Positions 34,890 to 43,699 of a DNA stretch of 64,000 nt are shown here, piece after piece. Positions within the stretch are counted from its first letter, which is position 1. The number at the start of each line of letters is the position of its first letter. Origin of the DNA: Bradyrhizobium sp. CCH5-F6 (GTDB taxonomy: Bacteria > Pseudomonadota > Alphaproteobacteria > Rhizobiales > Xanthobacteraceae). Where the stretch lies: contig NZ_LSIC01000017.1 in assembly GCF_001556045.1 (NCBI RefSeq), positions 1 through 64,000 of the forward strand, read 5' to 3'. Below the pieces are notes generated by a model, which worked only from the letters and a program-made list of their open reading frames with translations, had not been told where the DNA came from and did no database searches. The translations under genes and the position numbers were made by a program.

Positions 34890-36440
34890 ATGGCCCGCGA
34901 TTCGCAAGCCGCCCTCGTCGCGCTCAACCGCTTCGGCTTCGGCGCCCGCGGCGGCGCATCCGGCGATCTCATCAACGCGGCCTCCGATCCGCGCGGCTTC
35001 GTGAAGGCGGAGCTCGCGCGCGCGAACGGCGTGCTGCTGGAAGCGCCGGGCCTGCAATCGACGCCGCAGCTTGGGCAGGCGGTGTTTGCCTATCAGGACC
35101 AGGTCAAGCAGGCCCGCGAGGCTGCGAAGGCCGCCGCGCCTGCTGAAGCACCGCCCACACAGGCGCCGGCTGATCAAAAGCCGGGGCTGCGCCGCAATCT
35201 GTCGCTGAACGCCGCGGCGGACATCGCCGGCCAGATGGCGGCTGCAAAGCCCGGCGAGACCACCGCCAGGTCCGACAGGATGCAAGCGAACGCGCCGCCC
35301 GCCGCAAAGCCCGCGCCGCAGCCGCTCAACGTCATCCAGAAGACCTTTCGCACCGAGGCGCTGGCGCGCTTGCAGCGCGCGACGCTGGCCGAATGCGGCT
35401 TCACCGAGCGCCTCGTCGCGTTCTGGTCCAACCATTTCTGCATCTCCGCCAGCAAGGGCGAGCTGGCGCGGATCTGGGCGGGTGCATTCGAGCGCGAGGC
35501 GATCCGGCCGCATGTGCTCGGGCGCTTCGCCGACATGCTGAAGGCGGTCGAGCAGCATCCGGCAATGCTGTTCTTCCTCGACAACCAGCAATCGCTCGGT
35601 CCGGATTCGCGCGCGGGGCAAAACCGCAAGCGCGGGCTGAACGAGAATCTCGCGCGCGAGATCATGGAGCTGCATACGCTCGGCGTCGGCGGCGGCTACA
35701 CGCAGGAGGATGTCACCTCGCTCGCGCGCATCATCACCGGCTGGACCTTCGCCGGGCGGCAGGGGCAGCTCGGCACCCCCGGCTCCTTCGTCTTCAACGT
35801 CAACGCCCATCAGCCGGGGCCGCAGGTTCTGCTCGGCAAGACCTATGAGCCGGTCGGCCTTGCGCAGGGCGAAGCCGCGCTCGCCGACCTCGCGCGCCAT
35901 CCGTCGACCGCGAATTTCATCGCCACCAAATTCGTTCGTCACTTCGTCGCAGACGATCCGCCGCCGGCGCTCGTCGCGCGCCTGCGCGATGTCTTCGTCA
36001 AGTCCGACGGCGACCTCAAGGCGCTCGCGACCGCGCTGGTCGATTCCGACGAGGCGTGGACGGCACCACTCACCAAGATGCGCTCGCCCTACGAATTCCT
36101 GGTCGCGAGCGGTCGGCTGCTCGCGCGTGTGCCGGAGGATCCCAGCCGCTATCTCAACGGCCTCAATCTGCTTGGGCAGCCGCTCTGGTCGCCGCCCGGC
36201 CCCAACGGCTTTCCCGACAGCAATGCCGCCTGGGCCGCGCCTGAAGGTATCAAGCTCAGGCTCGATATCGCGGCGCAAATCGGCGCGCGGCTCGGCAACA
36301 ACATCGATCCGCTCGACCTTCTGGAATTCGCCGCGGCGGATGCGGCGTCCATCGAGACGCGGCGGACCATCGAACGCGCGGAATCGCGGCAGCAGGCGCT
36401 GTCTCTGCTGTTGATGTCGCCGGAAATGCAGCGGAGGTGA
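34890..36440 (+). CDS. DUF1800 domain-containing protein
   Basis: A 516-residue DUF1800 protein. The N-terminus reads MARDSQAALVALNRFGFGARGG. The conserved core includes ALARLQRATLAECGFTERLV, FWSNHFCISASKG, NENLAREIMELHTLGVGGGY and DVTSLARIITGWTF. No signal peptide is visible. A linker (about residues 75-145) is Ala/Pro-rich. The function is unknown; such proteins nearly always sit next to DUF1501 genes, as here, where the two overlap or abut (TGATG). It is divergent from the CWC gene. Confidence 0.9.
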   Translation: MARDSQAALVALNRFGFGARGGASGDLINAASDPRGFVKAELARANGVLLEAPGLQSTPQLGQAVFAYQDQVKQAREAAKAAAPAEAPPTQAPADQKPGLRRNLSLNAAADIAGQMAAAKPGETTARSDRMQANAPPAAKPAPQPLNVIQKTFRTEALARLQRATLAECGFTERLVAFWSNHFCISASKGELARIWAGAFEREAIRPHVLGRFADMLKAVEQHPAMLFFLDNQQSLGPDSRAGQNRKRGLNENLAREIMELHTLGVGGGYTQEDVTSLARIITGWTFAGRQGQLGTPGSFVFNVNAHQPGPQVLLGKTYEPVGLAQGEAALADLARHPSTANFIATKFVRHFVADDPPPALVARLRDVFVKSDGDLKALATALVDSDEAWTAPLTKMRSPYEFLVASGRLLARVPEDPSRYLNGLNLLGQPLWSPPGPNGFPDSNAAWAAPEGIKLRLDIAAQIGARLGNNIDPLDLLEFAAADAASIETRRTIERAESRQQALSLLLMSPEMQRR

Positions 36441-36442
36441 TG

Positions 36443-37660
36443 ATGATCGACTGCGTCGAGAACCGGCTCCTCACCTCGCGTCGCGGCCTCCTGCTCGGCG
36501 GCGCGTCCTTTGCCGCCTGGGCTTACTTGCCGAAATTCGCGCGCGCGGCCGAGGGGCGCGATCCGCGCCTGGTCGTGGTGATCCTGCGCGGCGCGCTGGA
36601 CGGGCTCTCCACCGTTGCGCCCATAGGCGATCCTGACTATGCGGGCCTGCACGGCTCGATCGCGCTCGCCGCGGATGGTGCGCATCCCGCGATCATGCTC
36701 GACTCGTTCTTCGCATTGCATCCGGCGATGCCGGAATTTGCGCGCATGTATCGCGACAGCCATGCCGCAGTGATTCATGCGGTGGCGACGCCCTATCGCG
36801 ACCGCTCGCATTTCGACGGCCAGGACGTGCTCGAAAGCGGCTATGCCGGCCCGGGCCGCGTGCAGTCCGGCTGGCTCAACCGCGCGCTGGAAGCGCTGCC
36901 GCGCGGCGAGCGGGTATCGAGCGGTCTAGCCGTCGGGCCGACCACGCCGCTGGTGCTGCGCGGCAATGCGCCGACTGTTGGCTGGGCGCCGGTCGCCCTG
37001 CCGCAGGCCGACGAGGACACTGCGATGCGCCTCGTCGAGCTCTATCGCCATCGCGATCCCGCGCTAGCGACTGCGTTGTCGCAAGGTCTTCAGCTCGACA
37101 AGGTCGCAGCCGGCGATGACATGAAGCCGAAAGGCGGCAACGCCGTCGCTCAGATGCGGCAGGTCGCGCGCGGCGCGGCAAAACTGATGGCGGCCGATGA
37201 CGGCCCGCGCATCGCCGCGCTCGCCTTCGACGGCTGGGACACGCACGCCAATGAAGGTGGTCCCGTGGGGCGGCTCGCCTTCCTGCTCGGCGGGCTCGAC
37301 GGCGCGCTATCCGAATTCGAGAGCGGGCTCGGCGCGCGCTGGCGCGACACCGTCGTCGTCGTCGCCACCGAGTTCGGCCGCACCGCGCGCATCAACGGCA
37401 CCGAGGGCACCGATCACGGCACGGGAACGGTCGCGCTGCTCGCCGGCGGCGCGGTGAAGGGCGGCCGCGTCATCGCCGACTGGCCGGGCCTCAAGCTCGC
37501 CAACCTCCATGAAGGGCGCGACCTCAAGCCGACGACAGATCTGCGCTCCGTGATCAAGGGCGTGCTGCAGGACCAGTTCGGCCTGTCCGATCGCGTGCTG
37601 GCGGAGACGGTGTTTCCGGATAGCGCAAGCGCAAGGCTGATGAAGGGGCTGGTTGTCTAG
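36443..37660 (+). CDS. DUF1501 domain-containing protein, Tat substrate
   Basis: A 405-residue protein. The N-terminus carries a twin-arginine signal: SRRGLLLGGASFAAWAYLP, ending near ARAAEG. The DUF1501 core includes DPRLVVVILRGALDGLSTV, DRSHFDGQDVLESG, FDGWDTHANEGG and VATEFGRTARINGTEGTDHG, the metal-binding and sulfatase-like signature. I chose the ATG at 36443 because GGAGG lies 5 bp upstream; ATG at 36440 or GTG at 36437 give two more residues. It follows DUF1800 directly. The pair is exported by Tat as inferred from the signal here. Confidence 0.92.
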   Translation: MIDCVENRLLTSRRGLLLGGASFAAWAYLPKFARAAEGRDPRLVVVILRGALDGLSTVAPIGDPDYAGLHGSIALAADGAHPAIMLDSFFALHPAMPEFARMYRDSHAAVIHAVATPYRDRSHFDGQDVLESGYAGPGRVQSGWLNRALEALPRGERVSSGLAVGPTTPLVLRGNAPTVGWAPVALPQADEDTAMRLVELYRHRDPALATALSQGLQLDKVAAGDDMKPKGGNAVAQMRQVARGAAKLMAADDGPRIAALAFDGWDTHANEGGPVGRLAFLLGGLDGALSEFESGLGARWRDTVVVVATEFGRTARINGTEGTDHGTGTVALLAGGAVKGGRVIADWPGLKLANLHEGRDLKPTTDLRSVIKGVLQDQFGLSDRVLAETVFPDSASARLMKGLVV

Positions 37661-37663
37661 GCC

Positions 37664-37801
37664 GTCATTCCGGGGCGCGCGGCTTGTCCGCCGAAGCTCG
37701 AAGAGCGAAGGCGGAAGCGCGAACCCGGAATCCATTTATCGACCAGTTCCGTGGCGAAATGGATTCCGGGCCTGCGCCTTGCGGCGCATCCCGGAATGAC
37801 G
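37664..37801. repeat. Palindromic intergenic repeat, TCATTCCGGGGCG family (long form)
   Basis: The longest of the set: GTCATTCCGGGGCGCGCGG at the left and GCGCATCCCGGAATGACG at the right, with CCCGGAATCCAT / ATGGATTCCGGG arms. An insert of about 40 bp (near 37680-37725) makes it longer than the other copies. Confidence 0.85.
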
Positions 37802-37834
37802 ACATGATGGGCGGAGCATCAGGAGAGACCACCC

Positions 37835-38158
37835 ATGTACATCGCCATGAATCGCTTCCGCGTCGCCAAGGGCTCCGAGGCCGCTTTCGAGCAGGTCTGG
37901 CTCACGCGCGACACCCATCTCGACAAGGTGCCGGGCTTCGTCGAATTCCATCTGCTGAGGGGCCCCGAACTCGAGGACCACACGCTCTACGCCTCCCACA
38001 CCGTGTGGGCGAACCACGCGGCGTTCGAGGCCTGGACCAAGTCGGAGGCGTTTCGCGCGGCGCATCACAAGGCGGGTGACAACAAGCCGCTTTATCTCGG
38101 CCATCCCCAGTTCGAGGGCTTCGAGGTGGTGCAGACGGTCGGGCGCGGCGCGAAGTGA
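37835..38158 (+). CDS. Heme-degrading monooxygenase (IsdG/HmuQ-type)
   Basis: A 107-residue dimeric ferredoxin-like protein of the antibiotic biosynthesis monooxygenase superfamily. Three residues match the catalytic set of IsdG-family heme oxygenases: Asn6, Trp67 and His77 (MNRF, EAWTKS, RAAHHKA). In Bradyrhizobium the enzymes HmuQ and HmuD of this fold degrade heme to release iron. The FVEFHLLRGPELEDHTLYASHTVW core is also typical. The ATG at 37835 follows AGGAGAGACCACCC. It is monocistronic; a terminator follows. No heme-uptake genes lie nearby, and I saw no clear iron-responsive box. Confidence 0.88.
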   Translation: MYIAMNRFRVAKGSEAAFEQVWLTRDTHLDKVPGFVEFHLLRGPELEDHTLYASHTVWANHAAFEAWTKSEAFRAAHHKAGDNKPLYLGHPQFEGFEVVQTVGRGAK

Positions 38159-38170
38159 CGCGGCCAACAC

Positions 38171-38218
38171 AAAAAAATGCGGTCCCTGTCAGACGCGGCG
38201 ACTGACGGGGACCGCTTT
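38171..38218. terminator. Rho-independent terminator, bidirectional
   Basis: Stem GCGGTCCCTGTCAG (38179-38192) and CTGACGGGGACCGC (38202-38215), with one wobble, and loop ACGCGGCGA. On the plus strand TTT follows. On the minus strand the stem is followed by seven T. It ends the heme monooxygenase gene and, on the other strand, the GNAT gene. Confidence 0.85.
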
Positions 38219-38303
38219 GGAGCGCTTGATCGGTGACGGGGGGCCTGACCAGACGCAGGTGCAACCTAGCCTTGCTATGTTACGCGCGGGTGACAGGCGG
38301 AGT

Positions 38304-38312
38304 TATCCACAG
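38304..38312 (+). promoter_or_regulatory. Single consensus DnaA box (TTATCCACA)
   Basis: One perfect TTATCCACA stands between the terminator and the GNAT gene. Isolated boxes of this kind occur by chance and also act as DnaA titration or regulatory sites. There is no AT-rich unwinding region or further box cluster here, so it is not an origin. Confidence 0.35.
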
Positions 38313-38330
38313 GGCTCCCGGCGCAGGGGC

Positions 38331-38786
38331 TCAGAAGATCTTGCGATAGACGATGAAGCCGGACCGCTCGGCGACCTTGTCGTATAGGCGCTGTGCCGTG
38401 AGATTGGTCTCATGCGTCTGCCAGTAGACGCGCGGCGATCCCGCCAGCCTTGCCCGCTCGTAGACGCCATGGATCAGCGCCGAGGCGACACCCTTGCCGC
38501 GCGCCGCCTCGAGCGTGAACAGATCCTGCAAATAGCAGGATGGTTCGATCGCGGTGGTGCTGCGATGAAAAAGATAGTGCGTCAGGCCGAGCAAGCGGCC
38601 TTCGTCCTCGGCGACCAGCGCGTGCATCGGCTCATAGGCGTCGAAGAAGCGCTGCCACGTCATGCGCGTGATCTCGGGCGCGAGCGCGGTCGGACCGGAG
38701 CGGCCGTAGAAGGCGTTGTAGCCGTCCCACAGCGGCAGCCATTGATCGTAGTCCTGCCTGGTGACGGCGCGAATGGTGAGGGACAT
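38331..38786 (-). CDS. GNAT-family N-acetyltransferase
   Basis: A 151-residue GNAT domain: IRAVTRQDYDQWLPLWDGYNAF, LQDLFTLEAARGKGVASALI with the acetyl-CoA pyrophosphate loop RGKGVASAL, and a C-terminal YDKVAERSGFIVYRKIF. Substrate not deducible. The ATG at 38786 starts the conserved MSLTIRAVTRQDY; an upstream ATG at 38819 adds 11 residues. It follows the PAS gene on the same strand with an 88-bp gap, and a terminator lies downstream. Confidence 0.9.
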   Translation of the reverse strand: MSLTIRAVTRQDYDQWLPLWDGYNAFYGRSGPTALAPEITRMTWQRFFDAYEPMHALVAEDEGRLLGLTHYLFHRSTTAIEPSCYLQDLFTLEAARGKGVASALIHGVYERARLAGSPRVYWQTHETNLTAQRLYDKVAERSGFIVYRKIF

Positions 38787-38874
38787 GTGAGCTTCCGAAG
38801 CCGATGAAGCACCCTTCATACGTGATGATTGCGTCGTCGAGCAACCTGGCGGCCAATCCGGACAAGATCATGCT

Positions 38875-39687
38875 CTACTCGGCGACGCGCAAGGTCCGGA
38901 TCAGCCGGCCGGCCGTGGGGTCGCGCAGTGAGCGGTAGTAGTCGGCGCGTGAGGGCGCATCGGTGTGGCGCACGAGGTCGGTCACCGGCGTGTAGCTCAG
39001 CATCCGCCCGCCGTCGGGCAGCGCGGTGCAAACGAAGCGCAGCACCTCGCCGTTGCGCAGTTTGATGTTGATCGGCGTGGCATCGCCGAGCCGCACCATC
39101 TCCATGCGCTGCGCGATGAAGGTGCCGAGCTCGTCCTCCGGCAGCTCGAACGCGCCGGTGTCTCGGCCGTGATACATCAGCGCGATGAAGGGCGGCTTGC
39201 CGTCGGCGATCACGTCCGGCACTGCGAAGTAACTGCGGAACGCGCGGTTGATGAATTCGGCCCGGGTCTCGGCATCGAGCAGCACGATACCGATATCGAC
39301 CTGGTCGAGCGCGGCCGACAGCCGCGCGGCCGTGGCGTGGCTCTTCCGCTCGGCCGCGAACGTGTCGAGCAGCCTCTGGCGCATCAGGCCGGTGATGCCG
39401 GCGGTGCCGGCAGCCGTGATGGCAAGGAGGCCGAGCCGGACCAGATCGGCGGGTCCATAGCCGGACACGCCGTGATGGTTGAGGAAGAACAGTGCCGCGC
39501 CGATCACCGCGAGAACCGCGGTGGTCATGGCGGAGGCGAGACCCGCGAGCGCGCCGGCGAGAGCCACGATGCAGATGAACAGCGGCGCGGGCGAGGGAGT
39601 AGGGACAAAGCGATCGAACAGCATCGCCAGCAACAGGGTCGCTGCCGTCAGCGCCGGACCGGAGATCGCACGCCATCCGAAACGCAT
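38875..39687 (-). CDS. Membrane protein with PAS domain
   Basis: About 270 residues from the ATG at 39687; a GTG at 39729 would add 14. An N-terminal membrane region has about four segments (RAISGPALTAATLLLAMLF, PLFICIVALAGALAGLA, MTTAVLAVIGAALFFL, LVRLGLLAITAAGTAGI). Then a PAS-like domain follows (about residues 120-245), starting ALDQVDIGIVLLDAETRAEFINRAF. There is no kinase, GGDEF or methyl-accepting domain, so the PAS protein is a membrane sensor module without a visible output. It may signal through a partner. It leads a leftward gene pair with the GNAT gene. Confidence 0.82.
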   Translation of the reverse strand: MRFGWRAISGPALTAATLLLAMLFDRFVPTPSPAPLFICIVALAGALAGLASAMTTAVLAVIGAALFFLNHHGVSGYGPADLVRLGLLAITAAGTAGITGLMRQRLLDTFAAERKSHATAARLSAALDQVDIGIVLLDAETRAEFINRAFRSYFAVPDVIADGKPPFIALMYHGRDTGAFELPEDELGTFIAQRMEMVRLGDATPINIKLRNGEVLRFVCTALPDGGRMLSYTPVTDLVRHTDAPSRADYYRSLRDPTAGRLIRTLRVAE

Positions 39688-39815
39688 GGACCAGTCTCGC
39701 TCCTCCCGAACGAGGTAAGGTCGCAACACTGACTGATTGTTTCGCGATCCCGACGCGATTTCGTGCGGCGTGCTTAAGGCGCGCTTGCGTACAAGCCTAA
39801 AGCTTTCGGATGATT

Positions 39816-39974
39816 TTAGACCATGTGCGCGTGCTTGACGCGCTGTTGCATTGCGGGCCCATTCAGCGTCGACGTCCCCACGCCCTTGCGCGTACCGACG
39901 ATGATCAGCAGCGACGCTGCGACCAGGATGGCCGCGGTCAGGGTGATTGCAACGACGACCACAGGTGATTTCAT
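39816..39974 (-). CDS. Very small single-pass membrane protein
   Basis: A 52-residue protein, too short to attract notice, read directly from the reverse strand: MKSPVVVVAITLTAAILVAA, then SLLIIVGTRKGVGTSTLNGP and a polar, His-containing tail ending HAHMV. One membrane segment covers about residues 4-27. ACAGGACGTCG lies just before the ATG at 39974, and the stop is TAA. The next gene upstream is another very small membrane protein 73 bp away, so they may be cotranscribed. No family is recognised. Confidence 0.62.
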   Translation of the reverse strand: MKSPVVVVAITLTAAILVAASLLIIVGTRKGVGTSTLNGPAMQQRVKHAHMV

Positions 39975-40047
39975 CGACGTCCTGTCGCGATGCCGGTCGG
40001 CGCGGGCCGCACGGCGCCCTGAAGGCAGGTCCAGGATGAAACGGGAA

Positions 40048-40224
40048 TCAGACCGGCAGGCCCATCGCCATGGTCGCCTTGGTCGACAGCACCGTCAGGG
40101 TGACGATCACGCACAGCGAAAGCGCGGCGACGGCGAGCGAGGCCGCGACCGCATGGGTGAGCCGGGAAGACGCGACGGTAGCGGATGGGCTCTGAAAGCC
40201 TGCCGTGCCGGACGCCCGCATCAT
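40048..40224 (-). CDS. Very small single-pass membrane protein
   Basis: A 58-residue product: a polar N-terminus (MMRASGTAGFQSPSATVASS), then a membrane segment at about residues 24-48 (AVAASLAVAALSLCVIVTLT) and a short tail MAMGLPV. The reading frame is closed by TGA. AAGGATTTAGACC precedes the ATG at 40224. It is the first of two tandem tiny membrane-protein genes, the second at 39816-39974. I do not recognise a family. Confidence 0.62.
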   Translation of the reverse strand: MMRASGTAGFQSPSATVASSRLTHAVAASLAVAALSLCVIVTLTVLSTKATMAMGLPV

Positions 40225-40378
40225 GGTCTAAATCCTTCAACGCGCGAGCGAATCACCCGCGACCTCCCGCAATTTCACCGTTGCAACCGGCAATATTGCG
40301 GCGGCGGTCGCGCCAAAAACGGCGAGATTGCGGCAGCAGCGTCCCTTATGCCCGCTATTCGACGGAGCGGGGTCGCCG

Positions 40379-41029
40379 TCAGGCGCCGGCCGCGATGCTG
40401 GCGGGGTCGGAGATATCGGCAGGGCACCAGTCCATCGACACGAAGCCGGGCGCGGCCTCAACCCGCTTCAGCCAGTCCCGGATGGCAGGAAAGGTTGAAA
40501 GATCGAAGTCGCAGCGGTCGGCAAGGTGGGTGTAGCCGTACAGCGCGATGTCGGCGACCGTCAGCTGGCGCGCGGCGAAATAGGCGTTGGTCTTGAGATG
40601 GTTCTCCATCACCTGGAGCGCGCCATAGCCGCGCTCCATCCAGTCCTCCAGCGAATGGGTCTGGAGATCGCGGCCGCCCTTGACCAGCGACAGCCAGAAA
40701 TAGGCGGCGCCGATGTTCGGCTCGAGCGCGTGCTGCTCGAAGAACATCCATTGCAGCGCCTCGGCGCGATCGATGCGATTCTCCGGCGCGAGCGGTGTGC
40801 CGACCGCGACGTACCAGAGGATGGCATTGGACTCGGCGAGATAGCGGTCCTCGCCGACCTCGAGCAGCGGCACCTGCCCCGACGGGTTCTTGCTCAGAAA
40901 GTCCGGCGTGCGGCTCTCGCCGCGCAGAATGTCCACCTCCACCGCTTCGTAGGGCAGGTTGAGCAGCGCCAGCGCAAGGCGGACCTTGTAGCTGTTGCCC
41001 GAGCGTTGCATCGAATAGAGCTTGTACAT
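40379..41029 (-). CDS. Glutathione S-transferase family protein
   Basis: A 216-residue glutathione transferase. The N-terminal domain begins MYKLYSMQRSGNSYKVRLALALL, with Ser in the active-site turn (RSGNS); NPSGQVPLLEVGEDRYLAESNAILWYVA contains the cis-Pro and Glu-Ser glutathione contacts. The C-terminal helical domain ends ...FVSMDWCPADIS. A short conserved-looking ATG at 41029 was chosen; upstream frame to 41194 is not conserved-looking. It is the first gene past the tandem tiny membrane genes on this strand. Confidence 0.92.
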   Translation of the reverse strand: MYKLYSMQRSGNSYKVRLALALLNLPYEAVEVDILRGESRTPDFLSKNPSGQVPLLEVGEDRYLAESNAILWYVAVGTPLAPENRIDRAEALQWMFFEQHALEPNIGAAYFWLSLVKGGRDLQTHSLEDWMERGYGALQVMENHLKTNAYFAARQLTVADIALYGYTHLADRCDFDLSTFPAIRDWLKRVEAAPGFVSMDWCPADISDPASIAAGA

Positions 41030-42774
<1,745 letters not shown>

Positions 42775-42795
42775 GCCGAGAGTACGCGGTGTGTG

Positions 42796-42943
42796 CCCTC
42801 TCCCCTTGTGGGAGAGGGTGGATCGCCGCGAAGCGGCGAGACGGGTGAGGGGGCGTCTCCACGAGTCCAACTCTTGCTTGAATTCGCCGAGAGAACCCCT
42901 CATCCGGCGCTGCGCGCCACCCTCTCCCACAAGGGGAGAAGGG
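42796..42943. repeat. Palindromic intergenic repeat, CCCTCTCCC...GGGAGAGGG family
   Basis: CCCTCTCCCCTTGTGGGAGA at the left and TCTCCCACAAGGGGAGAAGG at the right are inverted copies; GGCGAGACGGGTGAGGGG and CCCCTCATCCGGCGCTGCGC form a weaker inner pair. It lies between the aminotransferase and DUF992 genes. Related elements are at 59121-59248 and 60916-61048 and a partial one at 45763-45822. Confidence 0.85.
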
Positions 42944-43063
42944 ACGACACTGCATCATTGCGCCGTGTCCGATCTGGCACCATCACGGCTGTTGTGGCAT
43001 AGACCATCACGTAACACGGGTGGGCGCTCTCTCTGCTCGCATCATCATCGCCGGAGACATTTC

Positions 43064-43543
43064 ATGCGTCGTTCATTCCTCCTCGCAGGGCTCACTGCCG
43101 TCAGCCTCCTTGCCTCCGTCGCGAACAGTGAAGCGCAGCAGCGGATGGCGCGCGTCGGCGTGCTGGAGTGCCGCGGCGGCGCCAGTGTCGGCTTCATCGT
43201 GGGATCGGTGACCCATCTCGGCTGCGTGCTGCGCGCCGACGGCTCGCCCGATGACCGCTACGTCGCGACGATCCGCAAGGTCGGCCTCGACATCGGCATC
43301 ACTCAAGAGACCGCGCTCGCGTGGGGCGTGTTCGCACCGGTCGACCGCCTCGGCCCCGGCGACCTCTCCGGCAATTACGTAGGCGCGCAGGGCAGTGCCT
43401 CGATCGGCGTCGGTCTCGGCGGCAACGTGCTGGTCGGCGGGTCCAACAATTCGATCGCGCTGCAGCCGCTGAGCGTACAGGGCCAGGTCGGCCTCAACAT
43501 CGCCGCGGGCCTCGAAAGCCTGGAACTGCGTCCGGGCCGGTAG
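43064..43543 (+). CDS. DUF992 domain-containing exported protein
   Basis: A 159-residue protein. A signal peptide is visible (RRSFLLAGLTAVSLLASVANSEAQ). The mature part matches DUF992: RVGVLECRGGASVGFIVGSV, LGCVLRADGSPDDRYVATIRKVGLDIGIT, and a Gly/Ser-rich C-terminal part of repeated strands (GNYVGAQGSASIGVGLGGNVLVGG). The two Cys may form a disulfide. The family is typical of Rhizobiales and is periplasmic or outer-membrane; function unknown. It is probably monocistronic. Confidence 0.88.
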   Translation: MRRSFLLAGLTAVSLLASVANSEAQQRMARVGVLECRGGASVGFIVGSVTHLGCVLRADGSPDDRYVATIRKVGLDIGITQETALAWGVFAPVDRLGPGDLSGNYVGAQGSASIGVGLGGNVLVGGSNNSIALQPLSVQGQVGLNIAAGLESLELRPGR

Positions 43544-43699
43544 GTGTCCCCGCCGGTCTTCAACTCTCCCTTCGGGAGAGGTGAAACCGCAACGACGCAG
43601 CGCAGCGACGTTTGACGCTTGCCAAATCCTGGGGACGGGCAGACCATCTGCGTTTGCCGACCCAATCATGGGCCGAGCTCCACAAGAAGGAGGCGGCGA

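Noticed and set aside
38304..38312. A replication origin at the DnaA box
   Set aside because: There is only one perfect box, no cluster, no AT-rich unwinding segment and no dnaA or hemE gene.
39971..40240. An 89-residue frame on the minus strand overlapping the tiny membrane genes
   Set aside because: Its product is a Arg/Pro/Gly-rich string with no feature. The frames at 39816-39974 and 40048-40224 in another phase have clear membrane segments and ribosome binding sites.
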